The notes below the pieces were generated by a model. The model was not told the DNA's origin, ran no database searches, and was given only the letters and a program-made list of their open reading frames with translations. The position numbers and the translations under genes were made by a program. DNA of 64,000 nt from Phycisphaerae bacterium. Lineage in GTDB: Bacteria; Planctomycetota; Phycisphaerae; Phycisphaerales; UBA1924. Position 1 is the stretch's first letter. Each line of letters starts with the position of its first letter. The stretch is taken from positions 682,001 to 746,000 of the forward strand of contig JAUIES010000001.1 of the NCBI GenBank assembly GCA_030429705.1. Reading direction: 5' to 3'. Shown one piece after another: positions 7,814 through 16,001 of this stretch.

Positions 7814-9717
7814 AACCCGTACATGATTGGCATCACACGCGATTGGGTCGCACCATTCTGTTTCTCGGCGGGATTCGTCTCGCTGTCCCCGTGTTGATTC
7901 TGGTCGCTGCCGCGTTGAGTTGGGGCACATGGCTCGAATCGACGCGTTCGGCACAGGAGGCCGGGCGACTGGTCTATGGCTCAGGGTGGTTCCTCGCGTT
8001 GATGATTCTCGTGTGCTCGAGCCTGACAATTTCAGTGATCACAAGATGGCCTTGGCAGCGCAAACATGTTGGATTCATTGTCGTACACGCGAGTTTGATT
8101 CTGATCATTGTGTCAGGATTCATCTCGTTCTTCACGCGCGTCGAGGGAACGATCACGCTGGCGACGGGCGAACGGGCAGACCACCTGCAGATGCAAACGC
8201 GGCACCTCGAACTTCTCGAACATGATGCCGGACAGTTTGAATCGATCGAATCTGCTGACATAACCGGCTCAGACACGATCCTGATTGGTGGTGCTCAGTT
8301 CACGATTACTGATCGTTGGCCCAACACAACGGAAGAACTCACAGTCAAGAACGATGGTGCGAATCCGCTGCACGCAGTTGAACTCGTCCCTGGGACGGGC
8401 GACCCGGTGTGGATCGGACAAACCAAGCCCGGCGACCCCAGTGAAGACCTCGGCGGCGTCTTCGTTCGCGTGTTGCCTGCTGGCGAATCTTGGCAACCAC
8501 CCGTTCAAGCACGCTCGCTGTTGCTTCGTTCACGAGACGGCGCAACGATCGCGGTGCCGGGCGTTGGTGAGTCGCTTGCAGAGACATCGTGGCGTGTTGA
8601 GTCCATCGAACAGTTTGAACACGCTGTGGTCGACGAGCATGGTCTTTCTGAGCGCGAGGGGGGATCGGCAAACCCGGCTGCCCGAGTCACGCTCGTGCAC
8701 GAAGACGGCTCGCGCGAGATACTCGTTGCTTTTGGGCGATTTCGTGATAGCGTTCACAAGCAACTGACCAACGGCGAAACCCACTCGCCGTATGTCCTTG
8801 CCTATGAGGGCGATGCTGGTGAATGGCCTCTCATTGCATTCGAGCGTGCTGGCAGCACGCCAACGATCACGATTGCCAGTGGTGACGGCGAGACTGAACG
8901 ATTTACGCACGACGGAGACTGGCCTTGGCAGGTCGAATCTGCACTCGTCGGGCCTTTTGAAGTACTGCACGATTATACGAACGCTCGCGGCACGACCGAA
9001 CTCGTTCGTGCCCCAGCGGAAGACAACACGGTGCCCGCGATTGTCGCCGAATATGACACACATGGTCATTCGCACCGCGTCATCTTCCCGTGGGGGCAGC
9101 GCATTCCGGTGCAGGTCGATGATGAAGTCCTGATGATTCGCTATGGACCCAAGGTGCGCGCGCTGCCCTTTGCGATTGAACTCACAGAGTTTCGCAAGTT
9201 GGATTACCCAGGCTCTGACATGGCTATGGCGTATGAGTCTGATGTCATCTTTGAAACACCGGAGATGTCACCCACCGCGATGACGGTGTGGATGAACAAC
9301 CCGCTGAAATACAAGGGCTGGAAGGTCTATCAATCGGGCTTTGTCGGGAACACAATTTCAGTCTTCCAGGTCGCGCGCGACCCGGGTGTCGTCCCGATGT
9401 ACATCGGGTGTATCGGTTTGTGTGTCGGTATCGCGATCACCTTCTACAGCCGCTCGTTGAGTCGTGGACATCCTGGCATTCCAACGCCATTCACGGCACG
9501 CGTTTCTGACAGGGGCCAATATCATGTTGAAGCATCCGATCATCAAAGTGATTCTGTGCATCTTGCTGAGTCCAACGGCTTTGGCAACGGCGCAGTCCGA
9601 ACAGGCGCTGCAGGCTTTGTCGAGTGTTCCGATTCAGGATCAAGGGCGGGTGATGCCGCTCGAAACATTCGCGAATCAGATCGCGACGAGGCTGACAGGC
9701 CGCACGAAGTGGTCTGA
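7810..9717 (+). CDS. resB: ResB-like cytochrome c biogenesis protein
   Basis: System II cytochrome c maturation protein. With CcsA it carries heme across the membrane and ligates it to CXXCH apoproteins. N-terminal helices at ~10-35, ~55-75 and ~85-110 are followed by a large periplasmic domain and a last helix near residue 535-555 (MYIGCIGLCVGIAITFYSRS). The start at 7810 overlaps the preceding stop by ATGA. The C-terminal ~65 residues, after the last helix, overlap the start of ccsA by 194 bases in another frame and have the look of out-of-frame translation. The natural end may be near 9509, with a frameshift in the sequence or gene. The operon's 14 heme sites explain why a maturation pair is encoded here. 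Confidence 0.85.
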   Translation: MKPVHDWHHTRLGRTILFLGGIRLAVPVLILVAAALSWGTWLESTRSAQEAGRLVYGSGWFLALMILVCSSLTISVITRWPWQRKHVGFIVVHASLILIIVSGFISFFTRVEGTITLATGERADHLQMQTRHLELLEHDAGQFESIESADITGSDTILIGGAQFTITDRWPNTTEELTVKNDGANPLHAVELVPGTGDPVWIGQTKPGDPSEDLGGVFVRVLPAGESWQPPVQARSLLLRSRDGATIAVPGVGESLAETSWRVESIEQFEHAVVDEHGLSEREGGSANPAARVTLVHEDGSREILVAFGRFRDSVHKQLTNGETHSPYVLAYEGDAGEWPLIAFERAGSTPTITIASGDGETERFTHDGDWPWQVESALVGPFEVLHDYTNARGTTELVRAPAEDNTVPAIVAEYDTHGHSHRVIFPWGQRIPVQVDDEVLMIRYGPKVRALPFAIELTEFRKLDYPGSDMAMAYESDVIFETPEMSPTAMTVWMNNPLKYKGWKVYQSGFVGNTISVFQVARDPGVVPMYIGCIGLCVGIAITFYSRSLSRGHPGIPTPFTARVSDRGQYHVEASDHQSDSVHLAESNGFGNGAVRTGAAGFVECSDSGSRAGDAARNIRESDRDEADRPHEVV

Positions 9718-11236
9718 AGAGAAGGGCCCTGCCGGATTCGCCGGTCGGCCTGCGATTGCCCTGCTCGGCGATCTGATGTTCGACCCGGACTCGTTCTGGG
9801 ATGTCGAACTCATTCGCATCGAACGCAAACCGCTGAAGCGGCTTGTTGGTCTCGACGAAGAACGGCGGTTCTTCTCGCCGACCGAGATCATGGCGTGCAG
9901 TCCGTTGCATGATCTTGCGGACGACTTCCGCGTTCGCCGAAGCATGGTTGATGCCAGTCTGAGACCAAGTCCGGATGAGCGGGCTGCGCTCGAAGCCGAG
10001 CGAGCGTTCGGCATTTTTGCATCGTTCGTCAACAAGACGCCCATGCCTCTGTATCCAATGGGCGAAGGTGAGACCTTTGATCGCATCGCACTCTCTGACA
10101 GTGGCAATCCGGCGAGCGATGCCGAGACTGCATTGCATGAACTGGGCGCCGCCTGGCGTCATGGTGCCGATTGCACGAGCGAGTCACAAGCGTTCGCTGC
10201 CTCGATCGAGCAGTTACCGACCTACACCGCACCGATGCAGCGGCGTGTTTCGCTCGAGAAGTTCTATAACACCCATCGACCATGGATGTGGGCTGCTGTT
10301 GCAAGTGGGCTCGCCCTTCTGGCATTTGGCGCAAAGTGGCTGACGAACTTACGCGTGCTTTCGGTCCTCATTGCTGTTTTTATTGCGTGGGCAGTTGCTG
10401 AGCAAGTTGTTGGACTGGGGCTGCGCATCGCCATTCTCGGTCGCCCGCCAGTCTCGAATACCTACGAAGCGTTGCTCTGGATGGGTCTGGTTTCAATCAT
10501 CATCGGCGGTGTCGCCCAGTTGATCAATCGACGCAGTTGGTACCTCGCTGGCGCGATGGCTGCGTGTTTGATCTCGATTCTGTTCGCCATGCTTGTGCCG
10601 CTGCAAGACCAGACGAACAGTTTGCCAGCGGTCCTTCGAAGCAACTACTGGTTGATTATTCATGTGCTCACCATCACCGCGTCATACGGCGCTTTGCTGC
10701 TGGCGGCTGTGATCGGTCATGCGTATCTGATTCGCAATGTCCTACTCGCGCGCCCTGATCACGAGCCGTCGTCACGCCTTGTCGTCCAGGTCTATCGCGT
10801 CATGCAACTTGGGCTCATCTTGCTCACCGCGGGCACCATTCTTGGTGGCGTGTGGGCTGCAGATTCGTGGGGCCGATTCTGGGGGTGGGATCCAAAGGAA
10901 ACCTGGTCACTCATCAGCATCATCGTTTACTTCGCGTTGATCCACGCTCGTTATGTCGGGTGGCTGCGTGATTTCGGGCTTGCGGTCGCATCGATCATCG
11001 GCTTCATGGCGATCGTGTGGACATTCTATGGCGTCAACTATGTGCTCGCTTCCGGGTTGCACTCATATGGCTTTGGAACCGGCGGCGAATTCTGGGTTGC
11101 GATGTGGGCGATCGCAGAAGTCGTGTTTATTGGCGTGTGCCTTCTTCGACGCGCCCCAACGAAACCGACAGGTCCTGACAACAACACCCGTTCTCGGGAT
11201 CAATCGACCAGAGCGATACCGGCCAGTTCATCATGA
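9524..11236 (+). CDS. ccsA: CcsA-type cytochrome c biogenesis protein
   Basis: Heme-handling partner of ResB, 570 residues. The N-terminus (LKHPIIKVILCILLSPTALA) looks like a signal or anchor, followed by a ~240-residue periplasmic region. A multi-helix CcsA/CcmF core then contains the Trp-rich heme-handling motif WGRFWGWDPKETW (~residues 450-462). Conserved His residues flank it. The start at 9524 is preferred over 9464 because it opens directly with the hydrophobic leader. Its stop overlaps the next gene by ATGA. The long N-terminal periplasmic domain is typical of planctomycete and Bacteroidetes-like fused CcsA proteins (inference). Confidence 0.88.
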   Translation: MLKHPIIKVILCILLSPTALATAQSEQALQALSSVPIQDQGRVMPLETFANQIATRLTGRTKWSEEKGPAGFAGRPAIALLGDLMFDPDSFWDVELIRIERKPLKRLVGLDEERRFFSPTEIMACSPLHDLADDFRVRRSMVDASLRPSPDERAALEAERAFGIFASFVNKTPMPLYPMGEGETFDRIALSDSGNPASDAETALHELGAAWRHGADCTSESQAFAASIEQLPTYTAPMQRRVSLEKFYNTHRPWMWAAVASGLALLAFGAKWLTNLRVLSVLIAVFIAWAVAEQVVGLGLRIAILGRPPVSNTYEALLWMGLVSIIIGGVAQLINRRSWYLAGAMAACLISILFAMLVPLQDQTNSLPAVLRSNYWLIIHVLTITASYGALLLAAVIGHAYLIRNVLLARPDHEPSSRLVVQVYRVMQLGLILLTAGTILGGVWAADSWGRFWGWDPKETWSLISIIVYFALIHARYVGWLRDFGLAVASIIGFMAIVWTFYGVNYVLASGLHSYGFGTGGEFWVAMWAIAEVVFIGVCLLRRAPTKPTGPDNNTRSRDQSTRAIPASSS

Positions 11237-11709
11237 CACCCGATCGGACGATTTTTCGAGTCCCAGCACGCACGGTCTGTGTGATCTCTGTTCTGGCATT
11301 TCCATTTGGTTGCGCGGAACAATCGTCGAATCCCACAGCGACGACACCTCCTGATGACCCAGCGCCTCAAGCAGTGCCACGCCAGCATGAATCGGAGGCA
11401 CCCCCCGAAGCCATGACCGGGCACGAGTTGTTTATTGCTCGATGCGCTCCCTGCCATGGCTACGACGGTCGTGGCGATGGGCCGATTGCAGAGTTTCTCC
11501 CTGCGAGGCCTCGTGGTCTGGTCAGCGATGAATGGCAGTTCGTCGAACACACTGACGCGGTTTCGGAACGAGAAGGCATCGCAAACATCATTCGACTTGG
11601 CATCATCGAGTCTCACATGCCAGCGTTTCAAGACCAACTCAGCGAAACGGAAATCAATGCGATCGTGACCCATGTCCTCACCATCCGTGAGAACGATCGC
11701 TCACCCTAA
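11233..11709 (+). CDS. Monoheme cytochrome c lipoprotein
   Basis: Small electron carrier of 158 residues. A lipobox-like leader (LAFPFGC) predicts a lipoprotein tethered to a membrane. A Pro/Ala linker follows, then one heme site CAPCH near residue 74 and a downstream Met (SHMPAF) suited to be the sixth ligand, as in class I cytochromes c. It is joined to ccsA by an ATGA overlap and precedes the porin gene by ~20 bases. It may carry electrons between this complex and other periplasmic partners. Confidence 0.85.
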   Translation: MTPDRTIFRVPARTVCVISVLAFPFGCAEQSSNPTATTPPDDPAPQAVPRQHESEAPPEAMTGHELFIARCAPCHGYDGRGDGPIAEFLPARPRGLVSDEWQFVEHTDAVSEREGIANIIRLGIIESHMPAFQDQLSETEINAIVTHVLTIRENDRSP

Positions 11710-11730
11710 TCACCGTTCATGGAGATTCTC

Positions 11731-13098
11731 ATGACGCAACACACCCTCTCTCGACCGTTGATTGCTGCTTGCCTGATATCGTGCATATCAGGTTTTGCAT
11801 TCGCGCAAGACACGACACAACAAGCGGCGAACGAGGCGTCAAACGGTTCGACGCAAGCGGAGTCGCCGGTTCTTGAGAATCCGAAGTTGGATTTTGGGTA
11901 TATCTCCGACCCAAGCATACCTCCCAAGGATATTTTTGAGGCGTTGTTCAGCGGCAAGATTCACCTCAACAACCGATTCCGCGTTGAGCTCGCAGACACG
12001 ACCGGCCTAGATTCTTCGACAGCATTGACCAACCGCCTCCGACTCGGTTACGAAACGAAGCCGTTTCATGGGTTCAGTCTGTTCATCGAGATGGAAAATG
12101 TCGCGACGCTTGATGACAACAACTACTTCGTTCCGGCGACGGGCGACGGCACGCCGACACGCACCGTTGTGGCTGACCCCCCCGGCACCGAGGTAAACCA
12201 GGCATATGCTCGCTACAAAACAACTTCACTCGGCGAATCGGATGTCTCGCTTGATTTCAAAGCCGGGCGGCAACGCATCAAACTTGACGATGACCGGTTT
12301 GTCGGGAATGTCGGTTGGCGGCAGTTTGAACAGACTTACGATGCTGTCAGCGTGTCGACCAACCTTGGGGTTGACAAACTCACTGTTCAATACGCCTATG
12401 TCTGGCATGTGCAACGCATCTTTGGCCCGGACGGACCAAACTGGGACTCGGACAGCCACTTCGTGCGCATCTCGTATGCATTCATGCCAGAGTTGACGGT
12501 GACCCCGTTTGTGTACCTGCTTGATTTTGATTCAAACTCGCCGGCGAACTCAGTCAACAACATTGGTGTGCGTTTCACCGGCACCATCGACCGAGACACA
12601 GACGACGCTGAAGACCTGTTCTTCAACTATGAGTTGACTTATGCCCATCAGTCTGACGCTGGCATGAATCCGACGAGTTACGAAGCCGACTTTTTCGCTG
12701 TCCAGGGCAAGGTGACGAAAAAGGGTCTCGGTGCACTCATTGCTGGGTACCAGTTCATGGGGAGTGACAATGGCATGGCAGCGTTCAGATTCCCGCTTGG
12801 CACAAACCACAAGTTTCAGGGATTTGCTGATCAGTTCCTGACCACACCGGCCACCGGGCTGCAGGACTTGTATGTCACAGCGGTGGTTGAACTCCCGCAT
12901 GGCATCACACCCGCGATCACCTTCCACCAATTCTGGTCAGACCAAGGTAACACAGACCTCGGTTTTGAAACAGACCTGGTTGCAAGCAAGAAGATGAACG
13001 ACAACTGGTCGGTCCTCGTCAAGGCCGCCTACTTCGACGGACACAATGGCGGTCCGGACACAACCAAGTTCTGGCTTGAAACAACGCTGCACTTCTAA
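11731..13098 (+). CDS. Outer-membrane porin (alginate-export/AlgE-like beta barrel)
   Basis: A 455-residue exported protein. The signal peptide (~1-23, ending GFAFAQ) is followed by a low-complexity Thr/Ser/Glu linker. The rest is amphipathic, with alternating aromatic residues and a final aromatic residue (TTLHF), as in outer-membrane barrels. 'FKAGRQRIKLDDDRFVGNVG' resembles the strand-turn pattern of alginate-export family porins. The start at 11731 is preceded by GGAG at good spacing, better than the ATG at 11719. As the last gene of the octaheme operon it could admit the substrate of that system, such as nitrite or hydroxylamine. That is inference from position only. Confidence 0.8.
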   Translation: MTQHTLSRPLIAACLISCISGFAFAQDTTQQAANEASNGSTQAESPVLENPKLDFGYISDPSIPPKDIFEALFSGKIHLNNRFRVELADTTGLDSSTALTNRLRLGYETKPFHGFSLFIEMENVATLDDNNYFVPATGDGTPTRTVVADPPGTEVNQAYARYKTTSLGESDVSLDFKAGRQRIKLDDDRFVGNVGWRQFEQTYDAVSVSTNLGVDKLTVQYAYVWHVQRIFGPDGPNWDSDSHFVRISYAFMPELTVTPFVYLLDFDSNSPANSVNNIGVRFTGTIDRDTDDAEDLFFNYELTYAHQSDAGMNPTSYEADFFAVQGKVTKKGLGALIAGYQFMGSDNGMAAFRFPLGTNHKFQGFADQFLTTPATGLQDLYVTAVVELPHGITPAITFHQFWSDQGNTDLGFETDLVASKKMNDNWSVLVKAAYFDGHNGGPDTTKFWLETTLHF

Positions 13099-13148
13099 AG
13101 TGCACGCGATCGACTGATTCTCGGTCGGTCTTCAACTGTCATCATGGC

Positions 13149-13190
13149 ACGGGCAGTTCCTACCGCAGGGACTGCCCGTTTCCCTTTGGG
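13149..13190 (+). terminator. Rho-independent terminator of the octaheme/NrfD operon
   Basis: ACGGGCAGT (13149-13157) pairs with ACTGCCCGT (13171-13179), extended by CC/GG across a one-base bulge, and is followed by TTTCCCTTT. It lies 50 bases after the porin stop. Confidence 0.75.
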
Positions 13191-13267
13191 TCACCCTCGA
13201 TTTGATTCGCGACTTGTGAATCTGGTCTGTGACGGCGATCGAAATCGCCATTACAAGGAGAATCACG

Positions 13268-14287
13268 ATGTTGAAAACACATGCGCTCTGCATTGCTGCA
13301 CTCGCGCTCACAGGCTCGTTGTCGACCATGGCCTTGGCACAAGAAGCCAGACGCGTTGGCGGCGATCTTTTCGCGACTTCGACACAAGATAACGGCGTGT
13401 ATCGCAGCGGCAGCGCCATCGTCCGCGAAAGTCTGCCCGAGGGCTACCCCGCGCCGACTCCACCAGGCGCGATTGAGATCAAGTCGTATCCGTCGGTTCG
13501 CCGAGCCGAAGTCTCGGGGTCTGGAAATCCTCAGCGTGGTTCGGGCATGGCGTTCTTCTCGCTGTTCTCCCACATTCAGGAACGCGATATTGCAATGACA
13601 TCTCCAGTCGAGACCGACCTCCGAGCGTGGTCGTCGGTCGATGGGTCTGCGGATGGATGGACGATGTCATTTCTCTATCGGAACGCTGAGCTCGGCCCGC
13701 TTGGTGATGATGGTCGTATCACTGTGCGCGATACGGAGCCGGTGACAGTCGTTTCGATCGGGCTGCAGGGTGCGTATGGCGAACAGACATTCCGCCGAGG
13801 CTTGGCAGTGTTGAACGCGTGGCTTGAGGCACAGGATGAGTGGACTCCGGATGGTGATCCAAGGTCGTTGTCCTACAACGGCCCTTCCATTCCGGATGCC
13901 CGCAAATGGGCGGAGATACAAATCCCGGTTCGTCCGGTCGCTGCCGGATCATCCAAGCCGATCGTCAGAGATGGTGCTGCGCAGGATGCCGAGCGGGTTG
14001 CTCGAACCAATGAAAACGCTGCAGAGATCATTCAAATAGCCATCACTCGCGGTGTTCCTCTGTTCAACAACGGCCATCCGGAAGCGTGTGCTGCGATTTA
14101 TGAAGTCGCTGCCCGGTGTGTCCTGGCGATCAATCCCATGCGTTTGACAACTCACGGTCGCCAATCGCTGAACGATGCGCTGGACACGGTCAGTACGAGC
14201 CAGAATGCGTCTGAAGTCGCGTGGGCGCTGCGCTCAGCTCTCGACGAGGTGTTCAACTTACTCAGCCAGACCGCGCAGCACCCATGA
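13268..14287 (+). CDS. SOUL-family heme-binding protein, exported
   Basis: A 339-residue protein with a signal peptide (~1-25, ending TMALAQE). Residues ~45-220 match the SOUL/heme-binding-protein fold, with 'IEIKSYPSVRRAEV' at the start and 'DIAMTSPVETDL' in the middle. SOUL proteins bind heme or related hydrophobic ligands. The last ~110 residues form an extra helical region I do not recognise, so the protein is longer than usual for the family. AAGGAG seven bases upstream fixes the start. It lies between a multiheme cytochrome operon and a catalase, so a role in periplasmic heme handling or heme stress is plausible (inference). Confidence 0.8.
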   Translation: MLKTHALCIAALALTGSLSTMALAQEARRVGGDLFATSTQDNGVYRSGSAIVRESLPEGYPAPTPPGAIEIKSYPSVRRAEVSGSGNPQRGSGMAFFSLFSHIQERDIAMTSPVETDLRAWSSVDGSADGWTMSFLYRNAELGPLGDDGRITVRDTEPVTVVSIGLQGAYGEQTFRRGLAVLNAWLEAQDEWTPDGDPRSLSYNGPSIPDARKWAEIQIPVRPVAAGSSKPIVRDGAAQDAERVARTNENAAEIIQIAITRGVPLFNNGHPEACAAIYEVAARCVLAINPMRLTTHGRQSLNDALDTVSTSQNASEVAWALRSALDEVFNLLSQTAQHP

Positions 14288-14367
14288 TCTACGACCGAAT
14301 ACCTGAACCACAGTTTGACCAAAAACTTGCTGATTTCTGCATATTTTCTGAGGCGAGCGTCCTAGAT

Positions 14368-14382
14368 TTAGAATGATTCTAA
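14368..14382. promoter_or_regulatory. PerR-like operator upstream of the catalase
   Basis: TTAGAATGATTCTAA is a perfect 7-1-7 inverted repeat. It differs from the Bacillus PerR box (TTATAATNATTATAA) by one symmetric change in each half. It ends 32 bases before the catalase start, where a repressor would block transcription or initiation. No perR gene lies in the window. Confidence 0.65.
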
Positions 14383-14414
14383 TCTTTGAGCCGCATTCCA
14401 ACGAGGAGACCAGC

Positions 14415-15908
14415 ATGACCAACGAGCACACAGACGCTTCTGAGCAGTGCCCGATTCTCACAACAGCAGATGGCGCACCTATCGGCCGCCAGCACGCCCT
14501 GACCGCGGGACCGCGCGGTCCGCTCCTGATGCAAGATGTTCAATTGCTCGAACAGATGCAGCATTTCAATCGCGAACGCATCCCTGAACGCGTTGTCCAT
14601 GCCAAAGGGTCTGGCGCGTATGGCACCTTCACCGTCACACACGATATCTCGCAGTACACCAAGGCAGCCTTGTTTTCGGAGCCAGGGAAACAGACCGCGT
14701 TGTTCCTGCGATTCTCAACCGTGGCGGGTGAACGCGGCGCTGCCGATGCTGAACGCGATGTGCGAGGCTTTGCGATCAAGTTCTACACGGAAGAGGGCAA
14801 CTGGGACATGGTGGGCAACAACACCCCGGTGTTCTTTGTGCGCGACCCGTACAAGTTTGCAAACTTCATTCATACGCAAAAGCGTCACGCCAAAGCCAAC
14901 ACGCGGTGCAATGACATGCAGTGGGACTTCTGGAGCCAGTGCCCCGAGTCATTGCATCAGGTCACGATTCTCTTTTCTGATCGCGGCTTGCCCGCTTCCT
15001 ACCGACATCTGAATGGCTATGGCAGTCATACCTATTCGCTGATCAACGCTTCGGGTGAACGCGTGTGGTGCAAGTTCCATTTCAAAACCAATCAAGGCGT
15101 CAAGAACTGGATGGATGACAAGGCTGCAGAAGTCGTCGGCCAAGATCGCGAGAGCCACCAGCGTGACCTTTATGAGGCAATCGAACGCGGTGAGTATCCG
15201 AGTTGGACGCTGAAGATCCAAGTCATGACACAGAAGCAGGCGGATGCGTTCGAATGGAATCCGTTTGATTTGACGAAGGTGTGGCCTCATGCAGAGTTCC
15301 CGCCGATCGAAGTCGGGCAGATGGAGTTGAACAAGAATCCTGAAAACTACCACGCCGAGGTTGAGCAGGCTGCGTTTAAACCTTCGGCACTTGTGCCGGG
15401 TATTGGTTCAAGCCCCGACAAGATGCTGCAGGCGCGATTGATGTCGTACGCTGACACGCACTTGCATCGGCTTGGCGTGAACCATCATCAGATTCCGGTG
15501 AACAAGCCACGCTGCCCGGTGATGAACTATATGCGTGATGGGCAGGGCGCAACGGGTGAGTTTTACGCAACCAAGACCAACTACTGGCCGAATACGAATG
15601 ACGGGACACCCATGCCAAGTGAACGGTTTTCCGACCCCGCTTGGGACCTGGGACAAGCGGTGGCCGATCGGTTTGATTCGACGCAGGACCACGATGATTT
15701 CACACAAGCGGGCAACCTGTATCGCATGTTTGATGAGGGTGAGCGCGATCGCCTGACAACGCGGATTGCTGGTGCTCTCGGTGATGCTCGGCAAGAGATT
15801 CAAATGCGCCAGATCTGCCACTTCTTCCGCGCGGATGCAGACTATGGCCGACGAGTTGCTGAGAAACTCAACATTGATATCGAGTCCATGGCCGCTCACG
15901 CTCAATAG
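14415..15908 (+). CDS. katA: Monofunctional heme catalase
   Basis: Converts hydrogen peroxide to water and oxygen. The 497-residue length fits small-subunit catalases. The N-terminal signature region (LTAGPRGPLLMQDVQ, then HFNRERIPERVVHAKG) contains the distal catalytic His in VVHAKG. The distal Asn lies in the DMVGNNTPVFFVRD segment, and the proximal heme-ligand Tyr in RLMSYADTHLHRLG. GAGGAG precedes the start at 14415. An in-frame extension to 14373 would run through the PerR-like box and is rejected. Peroxide control by a PerR/Fur-family repressor is likely. A perfect hairpin terminator follows. Confidence 0.95.
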   Translation: MTNEHTDASEQCPILTTADGAPIGRQHALTAGPRGPLLMQDVQLLEQMQHFNRERIPERVVHAKGSGAYGTFTVTHDISQYTKAALFSEPGKQTALFLRFSTVAGERGAADAERDVRGFAIKFYTEEGNWDMVGNNTPVFFVRDPYKFANFIHTQKRHAKANTRCNDMQWDFWSQCPESLHQVTILFSDRGLPASYRHLNGYGSHTYSLINASGERVWCKFHFKTNQGVKNWMDDKAAEVVGQDRESHQRDLYEAIERGEYPSWTLKIQVMTQKQADAFEWNPFDLTKVWPHAEFPPIEVGQMELNKNPENYHAEVEQAAFKPSALVPGIGSSPDKMLQARLMSYADTHLHRLGVNHHQIPVNKPRCPVMNYMRDGQGATGEFYATKTNYWPNTNDGTPMPSERFSDPAWDLGQAVADRFDSTQDHDDFTQAGNLYRMFDEGERDRLTTRIAGALGDARQEIQMRQICHFFRADADYGRRVAEKLNIDIESMAAHAQ

Positions 15909-15942
15909 CGGATTTCTGAATATGCGGCGTGTTGTTTGTCGT

Positions 15943-15983
15943 ACACGATGCCACTCCGGGGTGGCATCGTGTTTTTCATTTTG
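15943..15983. terminator. Strong intrinsic terminator between convergent genes
   Basis: ACACGATGCCAC (15943-15954) pairs perfectly with GTGGCATCGTGT (15961-15972) across a six-base loop and is followed by TTTTCATTTT. It ends catalase transcription and lies 19 bases before the end of the convergent isomerase gene. Confidence 0.85.
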
Positions 15984-16001
15984 TGAAGTTTGGCAGGCGA
16001 A

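Noticed and set aside
9288-9509. Separate small gene in another frame near the ResB end
   Set aside because: No domain; better read as the possible continuation frame of ResB or as a shadow.
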